64,000 bases of DNA from Siphlonurus alternatus (lineage: Eukaryota > Arthropoda > Insecta > Ephemeroptera > Siphlonuridae), in contig OX463778.1 of assembly GCA_949825025.1 (NCBI GenBank), forward strand, positions 16,516,171-16,580,170, given 5' to 3'. This document shows positions 11,501 through 23,000 of this stretch, piece by piece; positions within the stretch are counted from its first letter, which is position 1, and every line of letters starts with the position of its first letter. Made by a program: the position numbers and the translations under genes. The notes below the pieces were generated by a model that searched no databases, was not told where the DNA came from, and was given only the letters and a program-made list of their open reading frames with translations.

Positions 11501-13428
11501 ATACAGTAAATGATAACTTACAATCAAGTAGTGAAGTGAAAAGTCAAGTAATTCCAGATCAAATTGAAGACAAATTAACTCCTAAATCAGATAGTAAATC
11601 TCAGTCACATTCAGAGCATAAGAAAGAAAAGGAGCATAAAAAGTCGGACTCTAAAACTGGAGATTTAGAAAAGAAAAAAATAGAAAAACAAAATATTAGC
11701 AGTGAAAAGAAATCAAACTCTGGAAAAGAAGCAAAAATGGAATCTAAAAGCAAGTCTAAGGAATCAAAATCAACAAAGGTTTCAAAAAATAAATTGTCTT
11801 CTACGCATACTTTGCCTTCTTCTAAAGACATTCACAAGCACAAGAAAACAGGAGAAACAAGGAAAGAAAAAGAACCCAAAGTAGATTCCCATGGTTCTGC
11901 TTTCAAAATGAAACTATCTGAAATATCCGGAACCTTGTCCAGCAGCAATGAGAAAAATGCATCAGAGAACAGTTCTGAAAACAAGACAACCAATGAAAAA
12001 GGTGGCACCATTGAAAGTAATCCGAAGGACAAGCTACAAAAAGAAGCTACCTTAGAGGAAAAAGAAAAGTGGCTTGACAAGCTAAGAATTAAAGGAGGAG
12101 AAAAGAAAGAGGAAGCACCTACAAAAACATTTAAAAATATAGTTGGTGATTTCAATGCCATGAAAAATAATACACAACTTTTAAAAAATAGAAAAGCACA
12201 AAATTACCCTAAAATGTTTGAAATAAGAATTTCTACTGAAACAGATTATTCGTTAGTTTCTGCAAATATTGATTCTGATAAAATAATAGGTGCCTCTAGC
12301 TCTCTGAATACTAATAGTTGCATTGATGAGCCAATATCTGATGTCTTGAACTCCGCAAATGTGTCGAACAGTGAAATTAACAGTCATCCATCAAACTTAA
12401 TTTTTCAGGGAACTTCAATCTTAATGCCAATCATAGAAAATAACAAAACGGAATCTATTTCAAGGCTTGAAAATTCAAAAGAAATTACAACACCAACTCA
12501 ATTAATTTCTGCAAAAGCTTCGAATAAATCTTTGCCAATGGTCATTCCTCCAAGAAAAAAAGTTCCCTCTTGCACTAAATCAGTACGTGTCCCCAAAACT
12601 TCAAAGAAAGTTTCTGCTCTGTTAGGCAAGGTAAAACGACCCCGAGGAAGGCCCCCTAAGATTCAGAAAATTGAAACAGACACTTCATTATCAGACGACA
12701 ATCTCAGCATCTCCTCCCCCACACCCTCAAAAACACCTGTTTCCTGTAGTCTTTCGGATCCTCCCTCTCAACAGCTGGAATTGATAGACAAACAAAAGTC
12801 ATCATGCAGTACAGGAGGTGTATTTAAAATCAGTATCAGTGAAATGGGTAGTATTTCTAATAACTTAACTGTATTCAACACAGAAACTGAACAAACAATA
12901 ACCTTAGTAAACAGTGCACATGTAGATAGCAAACAAAATTTACAATCTGACACAGACTCTGAGAGTATTCCATCTGTAAAAATTCGTTGGGAGCCACAAT
13001 ATTATGCACAAGAAATCATTGAAGATAATGAGAACAATGTATTAAAAATTAAGGCATCTTACAAGTTTTGCATGGACCGTATGTTTTCCTCGTATGTCAA
13101 TATGGGTCACAGATGTGATCAAAGTGATCAGAGTGTCCCACCTTCCTCCTCAAAAGTGAACACCGAGTCAGGGAGTTCACTTGCATGCCATGAGTTATCT
13201 CACGTCGACGTCACAGAAGCCAATCCTGGCTCTTCAAGACGTGCTCTTCGCGATATGCAGGACAGTGAGGCCTCAGAATATAAAGACGCTGTGACAGACA
13301 ATGTTCTCTTACCCCCTTCACAAAATTTGACCACCCCTAAAACTGGGAGAAAGCGAAAAGTAAGTTCAGACAATCAGAGCCCATGCCCGAAACAAAAAAA
13401 GGATAAAACTTTAAATTTGCCCTCTTGA
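2529..13428 (+). CDS. Large nuclear-type protein with N-terminal ZAD-like cysteine domain and AT-hook
   Basis: Exons 2529-2708, 5008-5115, 5555-6422 and 10154-13428 join in phase (0, 0, 1) with GT..AG borders to give 1476 residues. The ATG at 2529 follows directly on an acceptor. Residues 11-75 hold CPLC (11-14) and CIAC (72-75) with hydrophobic helices after the second pair. This layout resembles the zf-AD (ZAD) dimerisation domain of arthropod zinc-finger proteins, but the call is an inference. The rest is mostly low-complexity Ser/Thr/Pro/Asn sequence, an acidic patch (near 11230-11300), a long Lys/Ser-rich segment (11590-11890) and an AT-hook with core PRGRPP (about residues 1213-1221). 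A basic KRK stretch near the C-terminus could be a nuclear signal. No C2H2 fingers follow, which is odd for a ZAD protein. A DNA- or chromatin-associated role is likely; orthology is not recognised. An AATAAA lies at 13441, just after the stop. Confidence 0.75.
3209..3660. mobile_element. Fold-back (inverted-repeat) element, intron 1
   Basis: The left end ATAATAGGTGACTTGTCC...GATCCTCGCCATCTGTGAGTG is mirrored at the right end by its reverse complement, finishing GACAAGTCACCTATTAT. The loop carries CCAAT boxes (near 3284 and 3350) and a TGACGTCAT site near 3300. No open frame resembles a transposase, so it is a non-autonomous MITE-like element. Confidence 0.85.
4191..4718. mobile_element. Nested fold-back elements, intron 1
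   Basis: Outer arms (AGACAATAATGGTTGCATTT at left, reverse complement at right near 4690-4718) enclose two inner fold-backs. One is a hairpin at about 4228-4362 with CGTCGCCTCAGAATGCAAAT arms. The other, at about 4370-4660, belongs to the family with arms TTCAGATTTTTTGGAG and GGAACTATTTTTAAA (family B). The centre holds two copies of a GTCATCAATAGCCAATCACA unit and TGACGTCA sites. Confidence 0.8.
7451..7806. mobile_element. Family A fold-back with TTAA ends, intron 3
   Basis: The element begins TTAAGGGTAAGATAACGCC and ends with the reverse complement GGCGTTACCTTACCCTTAA. The two halves pair over nearly their whole length with a tiny loop near 7620-7640. TTAA occurs at both ends. Related copies lie at 26393-27070, 44679-45224 and 52991-53345. 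No coding capacity. Confidence 0.9.
7855..7915 (+). other. Possible alternative or cryptic exon of the ZAD-like/AT-hook gene
   Basis: A good acceptor (TGATTTCAG) and a donor (GAAAG/GTACA) bracket 61 bases. Read in phase from the exon ending at 6422, they encode a Ser/Pro-rich stretch beginning DHGKHG and ending RSPE. Joining it to the exon at 10154 would shift the frame and reach a stop after roughly 40 codons, whereas skipping it keeps the frame. It is either not used, used with another unseen exon, or a route to a truncated isoform. Confidence 0.35.
8129..8620. mobile_element. Fold-back element with CAATGGGGTACTGACC ends, intron 3
   Basis: The left terminus CAATGGGGTACTGACC is matched by GGTCAGTACCCCATTG at the right. 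The arms pair imperfectly for about 200 bases and each includes a TGACGTCAT site (near 8265 and 8471). It sits directly beside the next fold-back. Confidence 0.85.
8628..9626. mobile_element. Fold-back element interrupted by a hAT-type MITE, intron 3
   Basis: The outer arms run from CAATGGACAATTTGCAT near 8632 to ATGCAAATTGTCCATTG near 9610 and include matching tracts for the pairs TACTGCATCATGGC/GCCATGATGCAGAAC. The right inner part (9280-9510) holds a second palindrome with CACGTGACC and TGACGTCA sites. The element at 8729-9249 is inserted in its left arm. Confidence 0.8.
8729..9249. mobile_element. hAT-superfamily MITE with 8-bp target-site duplication
   Basis: The terminal inverted repeats are TAGTGTTGTAAAAA at the left and TTTTTACAACACTA at the right. 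They are flanked by a perfect 8-bp direct repeat, ATCATGGC, at 8721-8728 and 9250-9257. An 8-bp duplication and this kind of terminus are hallmarks of hAT elements. The subterminal regions are rich in GCGCGCATTT and AAATGCGCGC motifs in both orientations, probably transposase-binding repeats. No transposase frame. Confidence 0.9.
9832..9996. mobile_element. Short fold-back element, intron 3
   Basis: ACTACAGTGGGTGTCACATT at the left pairs with AATGTGACACCCACTGTATAG at the right, and the pairing continues through AACTTGGTTATGGTCG. The centre is GC-richer than its flanks. About 165 bases with no coding content. Confidence 0.85.
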
Positions 13429-13440
13429 TTCTTACTTCAA

Positions 13441-13446
13441 AATAAA
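13441..13446 (+). terminator. Polyadenylation signal AATAAA
   Basis: AATAAA lies 12 bases after the TGA stop of the AT-hook gene, giving a very short 3' UTR, and a fold-back starts about 20 bases further on. Other signals downstream are possible. Confidence 0.4.
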
Positions 13447-13465
13447 AAGATGAAATCTACAAAAT

Positions 13466-13797
13466 AATGGACAACATACATGAAAAATTTTTATTGCAGA
13501 AATGAATAGAGGGTACCAAATTATGCTACTCTGATTTTTTTTCAGATTTTTTGAGACCCAGAACTATTTTTAAATAATTATTGAAAGTGTGGCCACGCCC
13601 CCTGGAGGCGTCAATAGGCGTCCAGTCTCTATCCTTTTTATTAAGGTATCAGGGGTGCCAACTGAAATCACAAAACTTTCAATAATTATTTAAAAATAGT
13701 TCCGGGTCTCAAAAAATCTGAAAAAATTCAGAGTAGCATAATTTGGTACCCTCTATTCATTTCTGCAATAAAATTTTTTCATGTATGTTGTCCATTG
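13466..13797. mobile_element. Family B fold-back element
   Basis: AATGGACAACATACATGAAA at the left pairs with its reverse complement ending TGTTGTCCATT. Inside lie the family B arms (TTTATTGCAGAAATGAATAG, AGAGGGTACC, CTCTGATTTTTTTTCAGATT, GGAACTATTTTTAAATAATT). Sister copies are at 26578-26905 and 35411-35744, with decayed copies near 23490-23700 and 25190-25350. Confidence 0.85.
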
Positions 13798-14134
13798 CAA
13801 TGCAATTATGTTCTTGCTGTGAAAGTCCCCCTTTCATAAGCCTTGATATTATGTATGGTACACCAAAGTGTATGTGAAATGCAACTTTTTCAATGATTAC
13901 GAAGATAGTTTATTTTGTATACACTATAATGTACAAGAGTGGATGCCATGGATAATTATTAGACTGTATCATAAAATGGGGGACATTTATAATTAAAGGA
14001 CTAGCAATTTTTTTAAGAATCAAAATCCTAACAGGGTACTAAAACATTTTTTGCTAATGCTATGCTAAAGTATCTATTTTGACATTATAAAACTAAACTG
14101 ACGCAGATTTAGCCAAGACTTCTAGTGCCATATT

Positions 14135-14634
14135 TAGGGTGTAGTCCGCATTATGTTCTGAACGTTCGGAACCTTCGATTTGGCGTCCCGTAATTATGTT
14201 CTGAATGTTCAGAACCATTTCCGAGGTTACCCGAAGTGAGTCAGCTGACTTCAAAAAAGAGGTTCCGAGTGTTGCGAACTTTTCCTCCGAACCATCGGAA
14301 CTAGAGTCAGCTGATCACAATTTTTTGGGGGAAATTTGAAAAGTACGTAACAAACCTGTGCAACCTACGTGATAACTGTTTGATTTGAGGTAAATCTTTG
14401 CTTAATTGGTGATCAATAACTGTTACGTGAGTTTTATGTTAAAATTTCTGAAGCCAGTGAACAGTTCTCTCTTTTTCGTATTTTTTTTTAAACTGATGCG
14501 TATTACCGCGAAAAAGATGTTCTTAAAGTGGTCCGTTATCTGATGTTCTGAAGTCAATGTTTTTGTTCAGAGTCGGTCCGTAATCACTCATATGTTCTGA
14601 ACGTTCCGAACCTAATACGGACTACACCCTTAGT
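14135..14634. mobile_element. Fold-back element with AGGGTGTAGTCCG ends
   Basis: The left terminus TTAGGGTGTAGTCCGCATTA is matched by CGGACTACACCCTTAG at the right. Repeated TGTTCTGAACGTTCGGAACC-like palindromes fill the arms, giving nested short hairpins. No coding frame. Confidence 0.85.
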
Positions 14635-14826
14635 ATGGAATTTAACCCAGGAGAAGTTTTTACAAGAAATTTGTGCAAAGTTCCTTTTTCATTGTCCCCT
14701 ATTAATATATTAATTAATTATTAATTAATAATATACGAAGTGAAAAGTATACTCAATTCTAATGCAGAAACTTTTTTTATTTCTAAAATAATCTTGAATC
14801 ATGTTATCATTTTATTAAAAAATGTA

Positions 14827-16515
14827 TATGTTAGCACCCAAAGCCGAATTCGGGCAAAAGCCGAAAAAAATGCTCACATCTAGTTCTGCGCATCACGAAA
14901 TGAGCCAAAGCCGAAGTGAGTTTTTTTTTCGGCTTTGGCGCATTTCATATTGAACAAAACTAGATCTGCTCAAATCGAAATGCGCCAAAGCCGATATGAG
15001 ATTTTATTTCGGCTTTGGCGCATTTCATTTTGAGCAAAACTAGTTCTGCGCATCGCGGTTTGAGCAAGAGTCGAAATGATATTTTATTTCGGGTTTGGAG
15101 CAAAATTTTGAGCACATCTAGTTTTGAGCAAAATAAAGATGATTTTAATGACGAGATGATGATTTTAATTTTAATGATATTAATTTTAATTTTTAAAAAG
15201 AAAAATAAAAAACTAAGACACTATAAACTTATAATAAATATTAATATTTTGACCTAATAGCTTTCAAGCGCTGTTTAAAAATAAATTAATTAGGGAAAAA
15301 AATAATGACTTTAAAATGTAATCATATAGCGCAGTATACGTACGTACATACCTTTTATAAAAAATATTGTAGAATCTGTTGTTTTTATAAAACACTCCAC
15401 TATTTTTGTCACTTAATTACTACTTGATTATGTTTTTGTTAAATTAATAAATTTTTTGTTTTAAGAACTGCAGCTCAAATAAAATAGAAGTATACGCCAC
15501 ACGTTTTAAAGTATTCTTTAGATTCACTCGCTCTCACCATTAGAAATATTGTCATGCACGCACTTGTAAATTTCATAGTTCTATTTCTTCGAACATTGTT
15601 ATAACAGCCGCAATACATAAACATATTAAACATATACGGCAATCAAATGGGGTTAAACTTCATTGCAGAGGTAAAGGCTACTTTCTTATCTCGTTGTACC
15701 GATAACAACCTGTATTGCATAATAGCCTAATTCTAAGACATATAATAGAACTATGAAATTTACAAGTGCGTGCATGACAATATTTCTAATGGTGAGAGCG
15801 AGTGAATCTAAAGAATACTTTAAAACGTGTGGCGTATACATCTATTTTATTTGAGCTGCAGTTCTTAAAACAAAAAATTTATTAATTTAACAAAAACATA
15901 ATCAAGTAGTAATTAAGTGACAAAAATAGTGGAGTGTTTTATAAAAACAACAGATTCTACAATATTTTTTATGAGGTATGTACGTACGTATACTGCGCTA
16001 TATGATTACATTTTAAAGTCATTATTTTTTTCCCTAATTAATTTATTTTTAAACAGCGCTTGAAAGATATTAGGTCACAATATTAATATTTATTATAGGT
16101 TTATATGTTAGTGTCTTAGTTTTTTATTTTTCTTTTTAAAAAATTAAAATTAATATCATTAAAATAATAAAATTAAAATCATCATCTCGTCATTAAAATC
16201 ATCTTTATTTTGCTCAAAACTAGATGTGCTCAAAATTTTGCTCCAAACCCGAAATAAAATATCATTTCGACTTTTGCTCAAACCGCGATGCGCAGAACTA
16301 GTTTTGCTCAAAATGAAATGCGCCAAAGCCGAAGTAAAATCTCATATCGGGTTTGGCGCATTTCGATTTGAGCAGATCTAGTTTTGTTCAAAATGAAATG
16401 CGCCAAAGCCGAAAAAAAAACTCACTTCGGCTTTGGCTCATTTCGTGATGCGCAGAACTAGATGTGAGCATTTTTTTCGGCTTTTGCCCGAATTCGGCTT
16501 TGGGTGCTAACATAT
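14827..16515. mobile_element. 1.7-kb giant fold-back element
   Basis: The left arm (about 14827-15584) and right arm (about 15743-16515) are near-perfect reverse complements around a loop of about 160 bases. The ends are ATGTTAGCACCCAAAGCCG and CGGCTTTGGGTGCTAACAT. The outer 300 bases of each arm are themselves an array of small hairpins (GAAATGCGCCAAAGCCG ... CGGCTTTGGCGCATTTC), repeated with AACTAGTTCTGCGCATC spacers. The inner part is unique AT-rich sequence. Drosophila FB-type elements have long inverted repeats of this general kind. Open frames inside are short and not transposase-like. Confidence 0.9.
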
Positions 16516-17458
16516 ATTTATATTTTCCTTTGATTTTGCATTATATTTAAATTTAATTTTTTTAATAATATTAGTAATTTAATTTTTTTAATAATATTAG
16601 TAATGTAATTTATATTTTGCAACATAAAAGACAAAACCATGGCATGTTCTTATAGAAGTACTTTGTTATGTCAAATTTTGAGAGAAGTGTCTGATACACC
16701 TTGTATGTTTTTTTTTTTTTTGTTTATGTATTGCATGCATGTATGAATAATAAGGCTGTTAGGAGTGCTGTATATATCATAATTTTTAATAATAATTCAA
16801 GTGTTCCCCTGTGGGAAAATTTTCTTCATGTCATAACTGCGTCTAGTTCATTGATCTCAACTTGATACAATTTGCATAGATTGATGACCTCATTTTTATA
16901 CTTAAACAGAAAATGGATTGAGATCAGTGATTTAAGTAAATTCTACCAAGTTGAGATCGACAAACCAGACGCTACCACGACGATAGAATCTAACATGGGC
17001 GTACCCATCTTAGATTTTTTTTTTTTTCAGTAATTGTAAACGCTTTTAATTTGAAGAAAACTTTATCCTCCCCTTTAGAAGAACTTTTTCTCTATAACCT
17101 TGTTTTAATTCGAAACCAGCCATTTTATATTTTTTATTTGTTTGTTTTTATATGCATGGGCAGTGTGAATACTGCAAAACCAACGACTTAATTAAAGATT
17201 CTAACCATAAAAAGTAGACCCTTACTGCCCTCTATTGTAACAGCTTCGTTTATTTTCATATTTTGTATACGAGATCATCAGATTGAAAACAATTTACAAT
17301 TTATAACAAATGATATTTATCCATTTTTGATTCTGATGGTCTCATAATATGTATTATAATATTATTTAAATATTTATTAAATAAATTTTAATGATAATTT
17401 ATTTATAATTTTTTTCCAAGTGTAAAAAATGTTGTTTTTTTTTTACAAAAAAAAAAAA

Positions 17459-17841
17459 AGGATAACACGAACAATCGATTGTTGTTAGTCCCATTTGATT
17501 AACATGTAAACCTTAGCAACCTCATAATGATTCTGAATTTTTTTTAGAGACAGTTCTTGGCATTAAAAAAATATGGAGAAAATTTCAAAACAATCGGACG
17601 ATCCAATTTTTTTAAATTAATTTTTTAGTTTCGGTCTCCATGGGAAAGCCCTATACTGAAAATTTAAAAAATTCATTTAAAAAAATTGGATCATCCGATT
17701 GTTTTGAAATTTTCTCCCTATTTTTTTAATGCCAAGAACTGTCTCTCAAAAAAAATTCAGAATTATTATGAGGTTGCTAAGGTTTACATGTTAATCAAAT
17801 GGGACTACAACAATCGATTGTTCGTGTTATCTTACCCTTAA
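17459..17841. mobile_element. Fold-back element sharing the TTAAGGGTAAGATAA end
   Basis: The right end ATAACACGAA (reverse complement) plus GATAACACGAACAATCGATT at the left define the arms. The right terminus is TTATCTTACCCTTAA, identical to the family A end although the arm interiors are unrelated. The left terminus seems replaced by an A-run (17445-17458). Confidence 0.85.
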
Positions 17842-18122
17842 TGGATTCAGAGTTAAATTCCATTTTCAGATTTGAAACTTAATTTAATTATATATACTGT
17901 AGTTTATTTATATTTATTTTCTCTTTTTTATCAATTTCAATTCATATACAACAAAAAATTGTTGTGTATATTTTGTACATTCATTTGAATGTTTGTTTTC
18001 ATCTGTAAACTGTGCATGAAAAAGGCTAAATTAAATTTTGAAAAATGTTAGAATGTAAAAGATTTTTTTTTGTTTTTAATCCATATTATGTTAATTCTGA
18101 CTATAATATTATAATATTATTG

Positions 18123-18174
<52 letters not shown>
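18123..18174. repeat. (AT)n microsatellite
   Basis: A pure AT dinucleotide run inside an AT-rich intergenic stretch (16520-18290) that holds no coding signal apart from the fold-back at 17459. Confidence 0.95.
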
Positions 18175-18177
<3 letters not shown>

Positions 18178-18292
18178 AGTATATATGATACATTGGCGTG
18201 CAAACATATTTGTATTTTTTTTTTTTATATATGAATGAAACTTTTTGTAATTGAATAAATTATATTATAATGATGTCGTAATCTAAGTAATG

Positions 18293-18790
18293 AGATAAAG
18301 ATAAAGATAAATAGCAGTGTGTGTACACACATTACATGCATACACCCCTGCTTGCGGCTATTGTGAGTATTCCACCACGGTGGCTCGCTTGCTTGCGGCT
18401 GACTCTCTCAGCCCCTCCCTGAACTCACCAACACTCCGAGCATCCACAAGCCCAGAGTCCAACAAATTCCACTCCCTCACTGTTCTTATCAAAAAAGAAT
18501 ACTTGCCCATATCATTTTTGCTTCCGCCCTATACTCCAACTTCCAATCATGGTCCCTCCTACCCTTATAGCGCCCTTTCTCAGTATGATCGCTATAAGCT
18601 CCTCCCAGCCCTTTTGGTTCCTAGTTATTTTATACATTGTTATCAGTCTATACTTTGCTTCCTCCTTTCCTCTAAATCTTCCCATCCCATGGGCAGTTGC
18701 TCTATCATTTTGGTCACACTCTCTCTCTCTTCCGAATGTAATTCCGAACAATGTAATTTGTTAATAGCAGGAGATGCATGCTCTCATTGT
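18293..18790 (-). mobile_element. Degenerate LINE 3' end, minus strand
   Basis: Read on the minus strand, a frame contains MYKITRNQKGWEEL, matching the RT tail of the copy at 31080-31573 (MYKITRNSEGWREL). After frameshifts it continues into the tail sequence also found at 56403-56590 (GTGGAATTTGTTGGACTC, GCCGCAAGCAAGCGAGCCAC). It ends in a (TTTATC)n run at 18293-18312, the 3' tail microsatellite. It is 5' truncated and broken by frameshifts. Confidence 0.8.
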
Positions 18791-19724
18791 GACATATAAT
18801 ATGCATATACAGTGTTCTACATATATGTAGAATTATTATCATTACACGTTACTACTAAATAATAATTAATTGTAAGTATGTATAAAATAAATTTAATAAA
18901 GATATTTTATTATGCTGATGAAAATAAATTGTATGTCGTTATTTAAAAAAAATTATACCACCTAATTTAAGTTTAAAAAAAGTGCCGCTAATTCAATATA
19001 GATGCGCATTTGGAAAATTTGTGATGTCAGAATTGTGACCAGCTGGAAACTTTGATTTCTGAATTTTTGTTTAGATGTTTGTAGTTTTCTACATAAAATA
19101 ACGTCACATGCAGTTTCGTAAATCAATTCACAGTGAGGATTCCCATTGCTAATACAGCTAATAATTGTACTGTTGAAATTTCTATCTCGGGTACCAAGAA
19201 AAATGGACAAGGTGGGTTGGAACGCCTGGAGCTCAGGGAGGGTCTATTGCTTCCCACAGCTTATCATACACTGTTCAGTCGCGGGTGATTGTCGTGTCAG
19301 GACAGTACAATTGAAATAAATATTCGAAGTTTTCAACCAAAGGCTTCTTAATTTAGGTTAAAACTACATTTAAAAGCACAGGGAAATTCTCAGAATTAAG
19401 AAACTGTTAAATATGTAAGCTGTGTGCATATTCTGTATGCATACAGTACATGTGTATGCCTGTACTGTAAATGTATGACATACAGTATTGTATCATACAT
19501 ATATGCATACTGTAGCAAAATCAAGACGAGTGTGTTTGTTTTTTCTACGGAGCGCCGTAGATTGCCGTATGCATGCTGCAGCGTCATCAATAACATTTGC
19601 CATGACATACGTGCTACGGCATGCATGATTCCGTAGCAAAATCAGACTATGAAAAGACCTGTATAGTAGGTATGATATACAGTATGCATAGTATAGAGTC
19701 AGCTCTCACATGTATGTATATATA

Positions 19725-19902
19725 TACAGTATAACAGATCTTAGTTTACCACTGAACAGTTCAGTAGACTAGACGGCGCCAGATATATCAGCCAATGAAA
19801 AGGCTAGAATGTCAGCTGGCCACCTTTTCATTGGCTCATATATCTGGCACCGTCTAGTCTACTGAGCTGTTTAGTGGTAAACTAAGATCTGTTATACTGT
19901 AT
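19725..19902. mobile_element. Short fold-back element upstream of BTBD gene
   Basis: TACAGTATAACAGATCTTAG at the left pairs with CTAAGATCTGTTATACTGTA at the right. The arms carry AGACGGCGCCAGATATATCA and a central AGCCAATGAAAAGG hairpin. About 178 bases. Confidence 0.9.
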
Positions 19903-20018
19903 GTAATGCTTAATAGATAAATATCATAGAACGTGAAGTATATATAGTTGAAGTACATTACCGGTATATAATTTTCTTAAATTTATGGTCCTAATTCATT
20001 ATATTTTATTGCTTTCAG

Positions 20019-23000
20019 GTGTCCAACTCGGAAGTTTTCAATCCAATAACAACAACAACAACTGTTACTCGCATTGGAAATTTAAGACTTGAAGACGTCA
20101 ATCCTGCACAGCAAGTACCTCAAGATGCTCCTCAAAATATGCTGCCATCAAATGCTCCAAGCAACCTACAGAACATTATCCACACAGATTGTGATGATGA
20201 GATGCCATACCGAGGAGCTATTACACGTAGACAGCCAGTTGCAGCAACTGTATCCTCTATCCTTACCGCAGCATCTAACAGTAATGCTGCATTAGTTTAT
20301 AATTGGCAAGCCACTAAAACAACTGTCAAAGAACGTTTTGCATTCATGTTTAATAATGAAGTTTTATCTGATGTACATTTTGTTGTCGGTCGTGAAAGTC
20401 AGCAACAACGAATACCTGCACACAAATTTGTACTATCTGTTGGCAGTGCTGTGTTTGATGCCATGTTTAATGGTACATTAGCAACACAAGCAGAGGAAGT
20501 GGAGCTACCAGATGTAGAGCCAGCAGCATTTCTAGCACTGTTACGTTTCCTGTACTCTGATGAGGTACAGATTGGACCTGAAACAGTGATGACAACCCTG
20601 TACACAGCCAAAAAGTATGCAGTACCAGCATTGGAGCAGCATTGTGTGGATTTTTTAAAGAGCAACCTGGGTAGTGACAATGCTTTTATGCTCCTGACAC
20701 AAGCTCGCCTTTTTGACGAGCCCCAGCTGGCTGCTCTGTGCCTGGAGACTATAGACAAAAATACATCGGAAGCCTTAGCAGCCGATGGGTTTACAGACAT
20801 TGATCTAGAAACCTTGACCGCGGTGCTTGAGAGAGATACCCTGAGGATTCGAGAGGCAAAGCTTTTTCAGGCCGTTGTGAGGTAATTATGAATTAAAAGA
20901 CATAATACAATACCTTAATATTATCAATTCTAAAAATAATTGGGACCTAAATTATAATCTAAAGTAATAAATATCCACTATGTATTACAATCAGTAGCAG
21001 CCAAAGTCAAACCTAAAAAGTGACATCCAGATACTGAGAGGTTTGCTGGTGACACCTGAACTTCATTTTAAACAATTACAGGAATCTTATAGATTTAAAT
21101 ACTTTGCTGTCCAACTTTTTAGTATTGCATGATTATTACAGTATAAGTTTCTTCCAAGAGAATTTAATTTTTTTTATCAAGAAAAATTGCAAGCAAAATT
21201 ATGCCAACATTAATATACTTCATACTTTTCACTGGATGAATACTCTGGATTGCTTAGACGTACTTGCTGTTTCCAGGTGGTCTGAGGCAGAGTGCTTACG
21301 TCAGAACTTGCCCCCAATCTCTGAGCACCAGCGCTCGGTTCTTGGTCGAGCCTTGCTGTTGGTTCGCTTCCCACTCATGTCCGTGGAGGAGTTTGCTCAG
21401 GGCCCAGCACAGTCTGGCTTGCTGTCAGACCGGGAGGTGGTCTCTCTCTTTCTCTACTTTACAGTGAACCCCAAGCCGGCCATCAACTTTCTTGACATTC
21501 CTCGGTGCTGCATGACTGGCAAGGAGCAGACACTGAACCGATTCCAAGTGATAGAGGCTCGTTGGGGCTACAGTGGGACCAGTGATCGCATCAGGTTATA
21601 TACAAGCTTTTACACTTTTACACCATTTTTTAGGTTTATAGTTGTGGAAACCTTGAAATTTTTAATACTTGTAGAATGTACCCAAAATATGAAAGACATT
21701 TTTATGTCTGAATTTAGATTTTATTCTTTAATTCATTATTCTTTACTTTGAAAAATTTGTAAAAAACTTTATTTGACTTTTGGTTTTAAGGACAAATGTG
21801 AAAGTAATTTACTATAAAAAAAGCTTAAAGGTGTGCTGAAGGGAACACTTTTTTAATACCATCTTATCAACAAAAATAAGACCGATTCACTGGTGATAAT
21901 CATTTTCTTGTTGAGGCCCCCAAATTTGAATTTCAGGGACCAACGGCTAAAAAGTGAAGTTGTGACGTATCGGTCTGGTCACACGCGATGTTCAGTAGCA
22001 ATTTTATGGCGAGATGAGAGCAGAAGCGGCGATACCGGATGTTGGCTGTCATTAAAATAAACACAAATTTTCAACGTCTATATGAAATCATCTTTCGTCT
22101 TTTTCAACGATTGGGATGAAATCACAATTCAATTCCCTATCTAGCGGTACAAAAATTATTTTTCTGTGATAATTAGAACAATTTATAGTAAAGTGCAATT
22201 GCATGAAAATGCATTGATGCAATTCTCAATCTCAGCTAATATGCATCGCACAAGAATGAAATTTATACTAATCGATTGGAAATTTTATCATCAGTTACGC
22301 ACTATCATTAAAAATTACAAAAATTGATAATTAACAAAAGATAAAATTTTATGTTTTTATTTTATTGTCAGGAATGTAGTAATATGGGAAAAAAATTGGA
22401 GTGGCGATGGTGATGGTAGCCGTCGCCGGAGTCGCCGCGCTTCACCGGAAATCATAAATCTAACTGGTGTCAATGAAATAATAAAATAAATATAAAATAT
22501 CAACTTTTGTTAATTATCAATTATCGTAATTTTTAATGATAGTGCGTAACTGATGATAAAATTTCCAATCGATTAGTATAAATTTCATTCTTGTGCGATG
22601 CATATTAGCTGAGATTGAGAATTGCATCAATGCATTTTCATGCAATTGCACTTCACTATAAATTGTTCTAATCATCACAGAAAAATAATTTTTGTACCGC
22701 TAGATAGGGAATTGAATTGTGATTTCTTCCCAATCGTTGAAATAGACGAAAGATGATTTCTCATGGACGTTGAAAATTTGTGTTTATTTTAATGACAGCC
22801 AACATCCGGTATCGCCGCTTCTGCTCTCATCTCGCCATAAAATTTCTACTGGACATCGCGCGTGGCCAGACCGAAACGTCACAACTTCACTTTTTAGCCG
22901 TTGGTCCCTGAAATTCAAATTTGGGGGCCTCAACAAGAAAATGGTTATTACCAGTGAATCGGTCTTATTTTTGTTGATAAGATGATATTAAAAAAGTGTT

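Noticed and set aside
15015..15257. Small protein gene in the giant palindrome
   Set aside because: Composition is low-complexity and the frame lies wholly inside an inverted-repeat arm.
3209..17841. CRISPR array or bacterial-type repeats
   Set aside because: Repeats are inverted fold-backs in a eukaryotic gene setting, without regular direct repeats and spacers.
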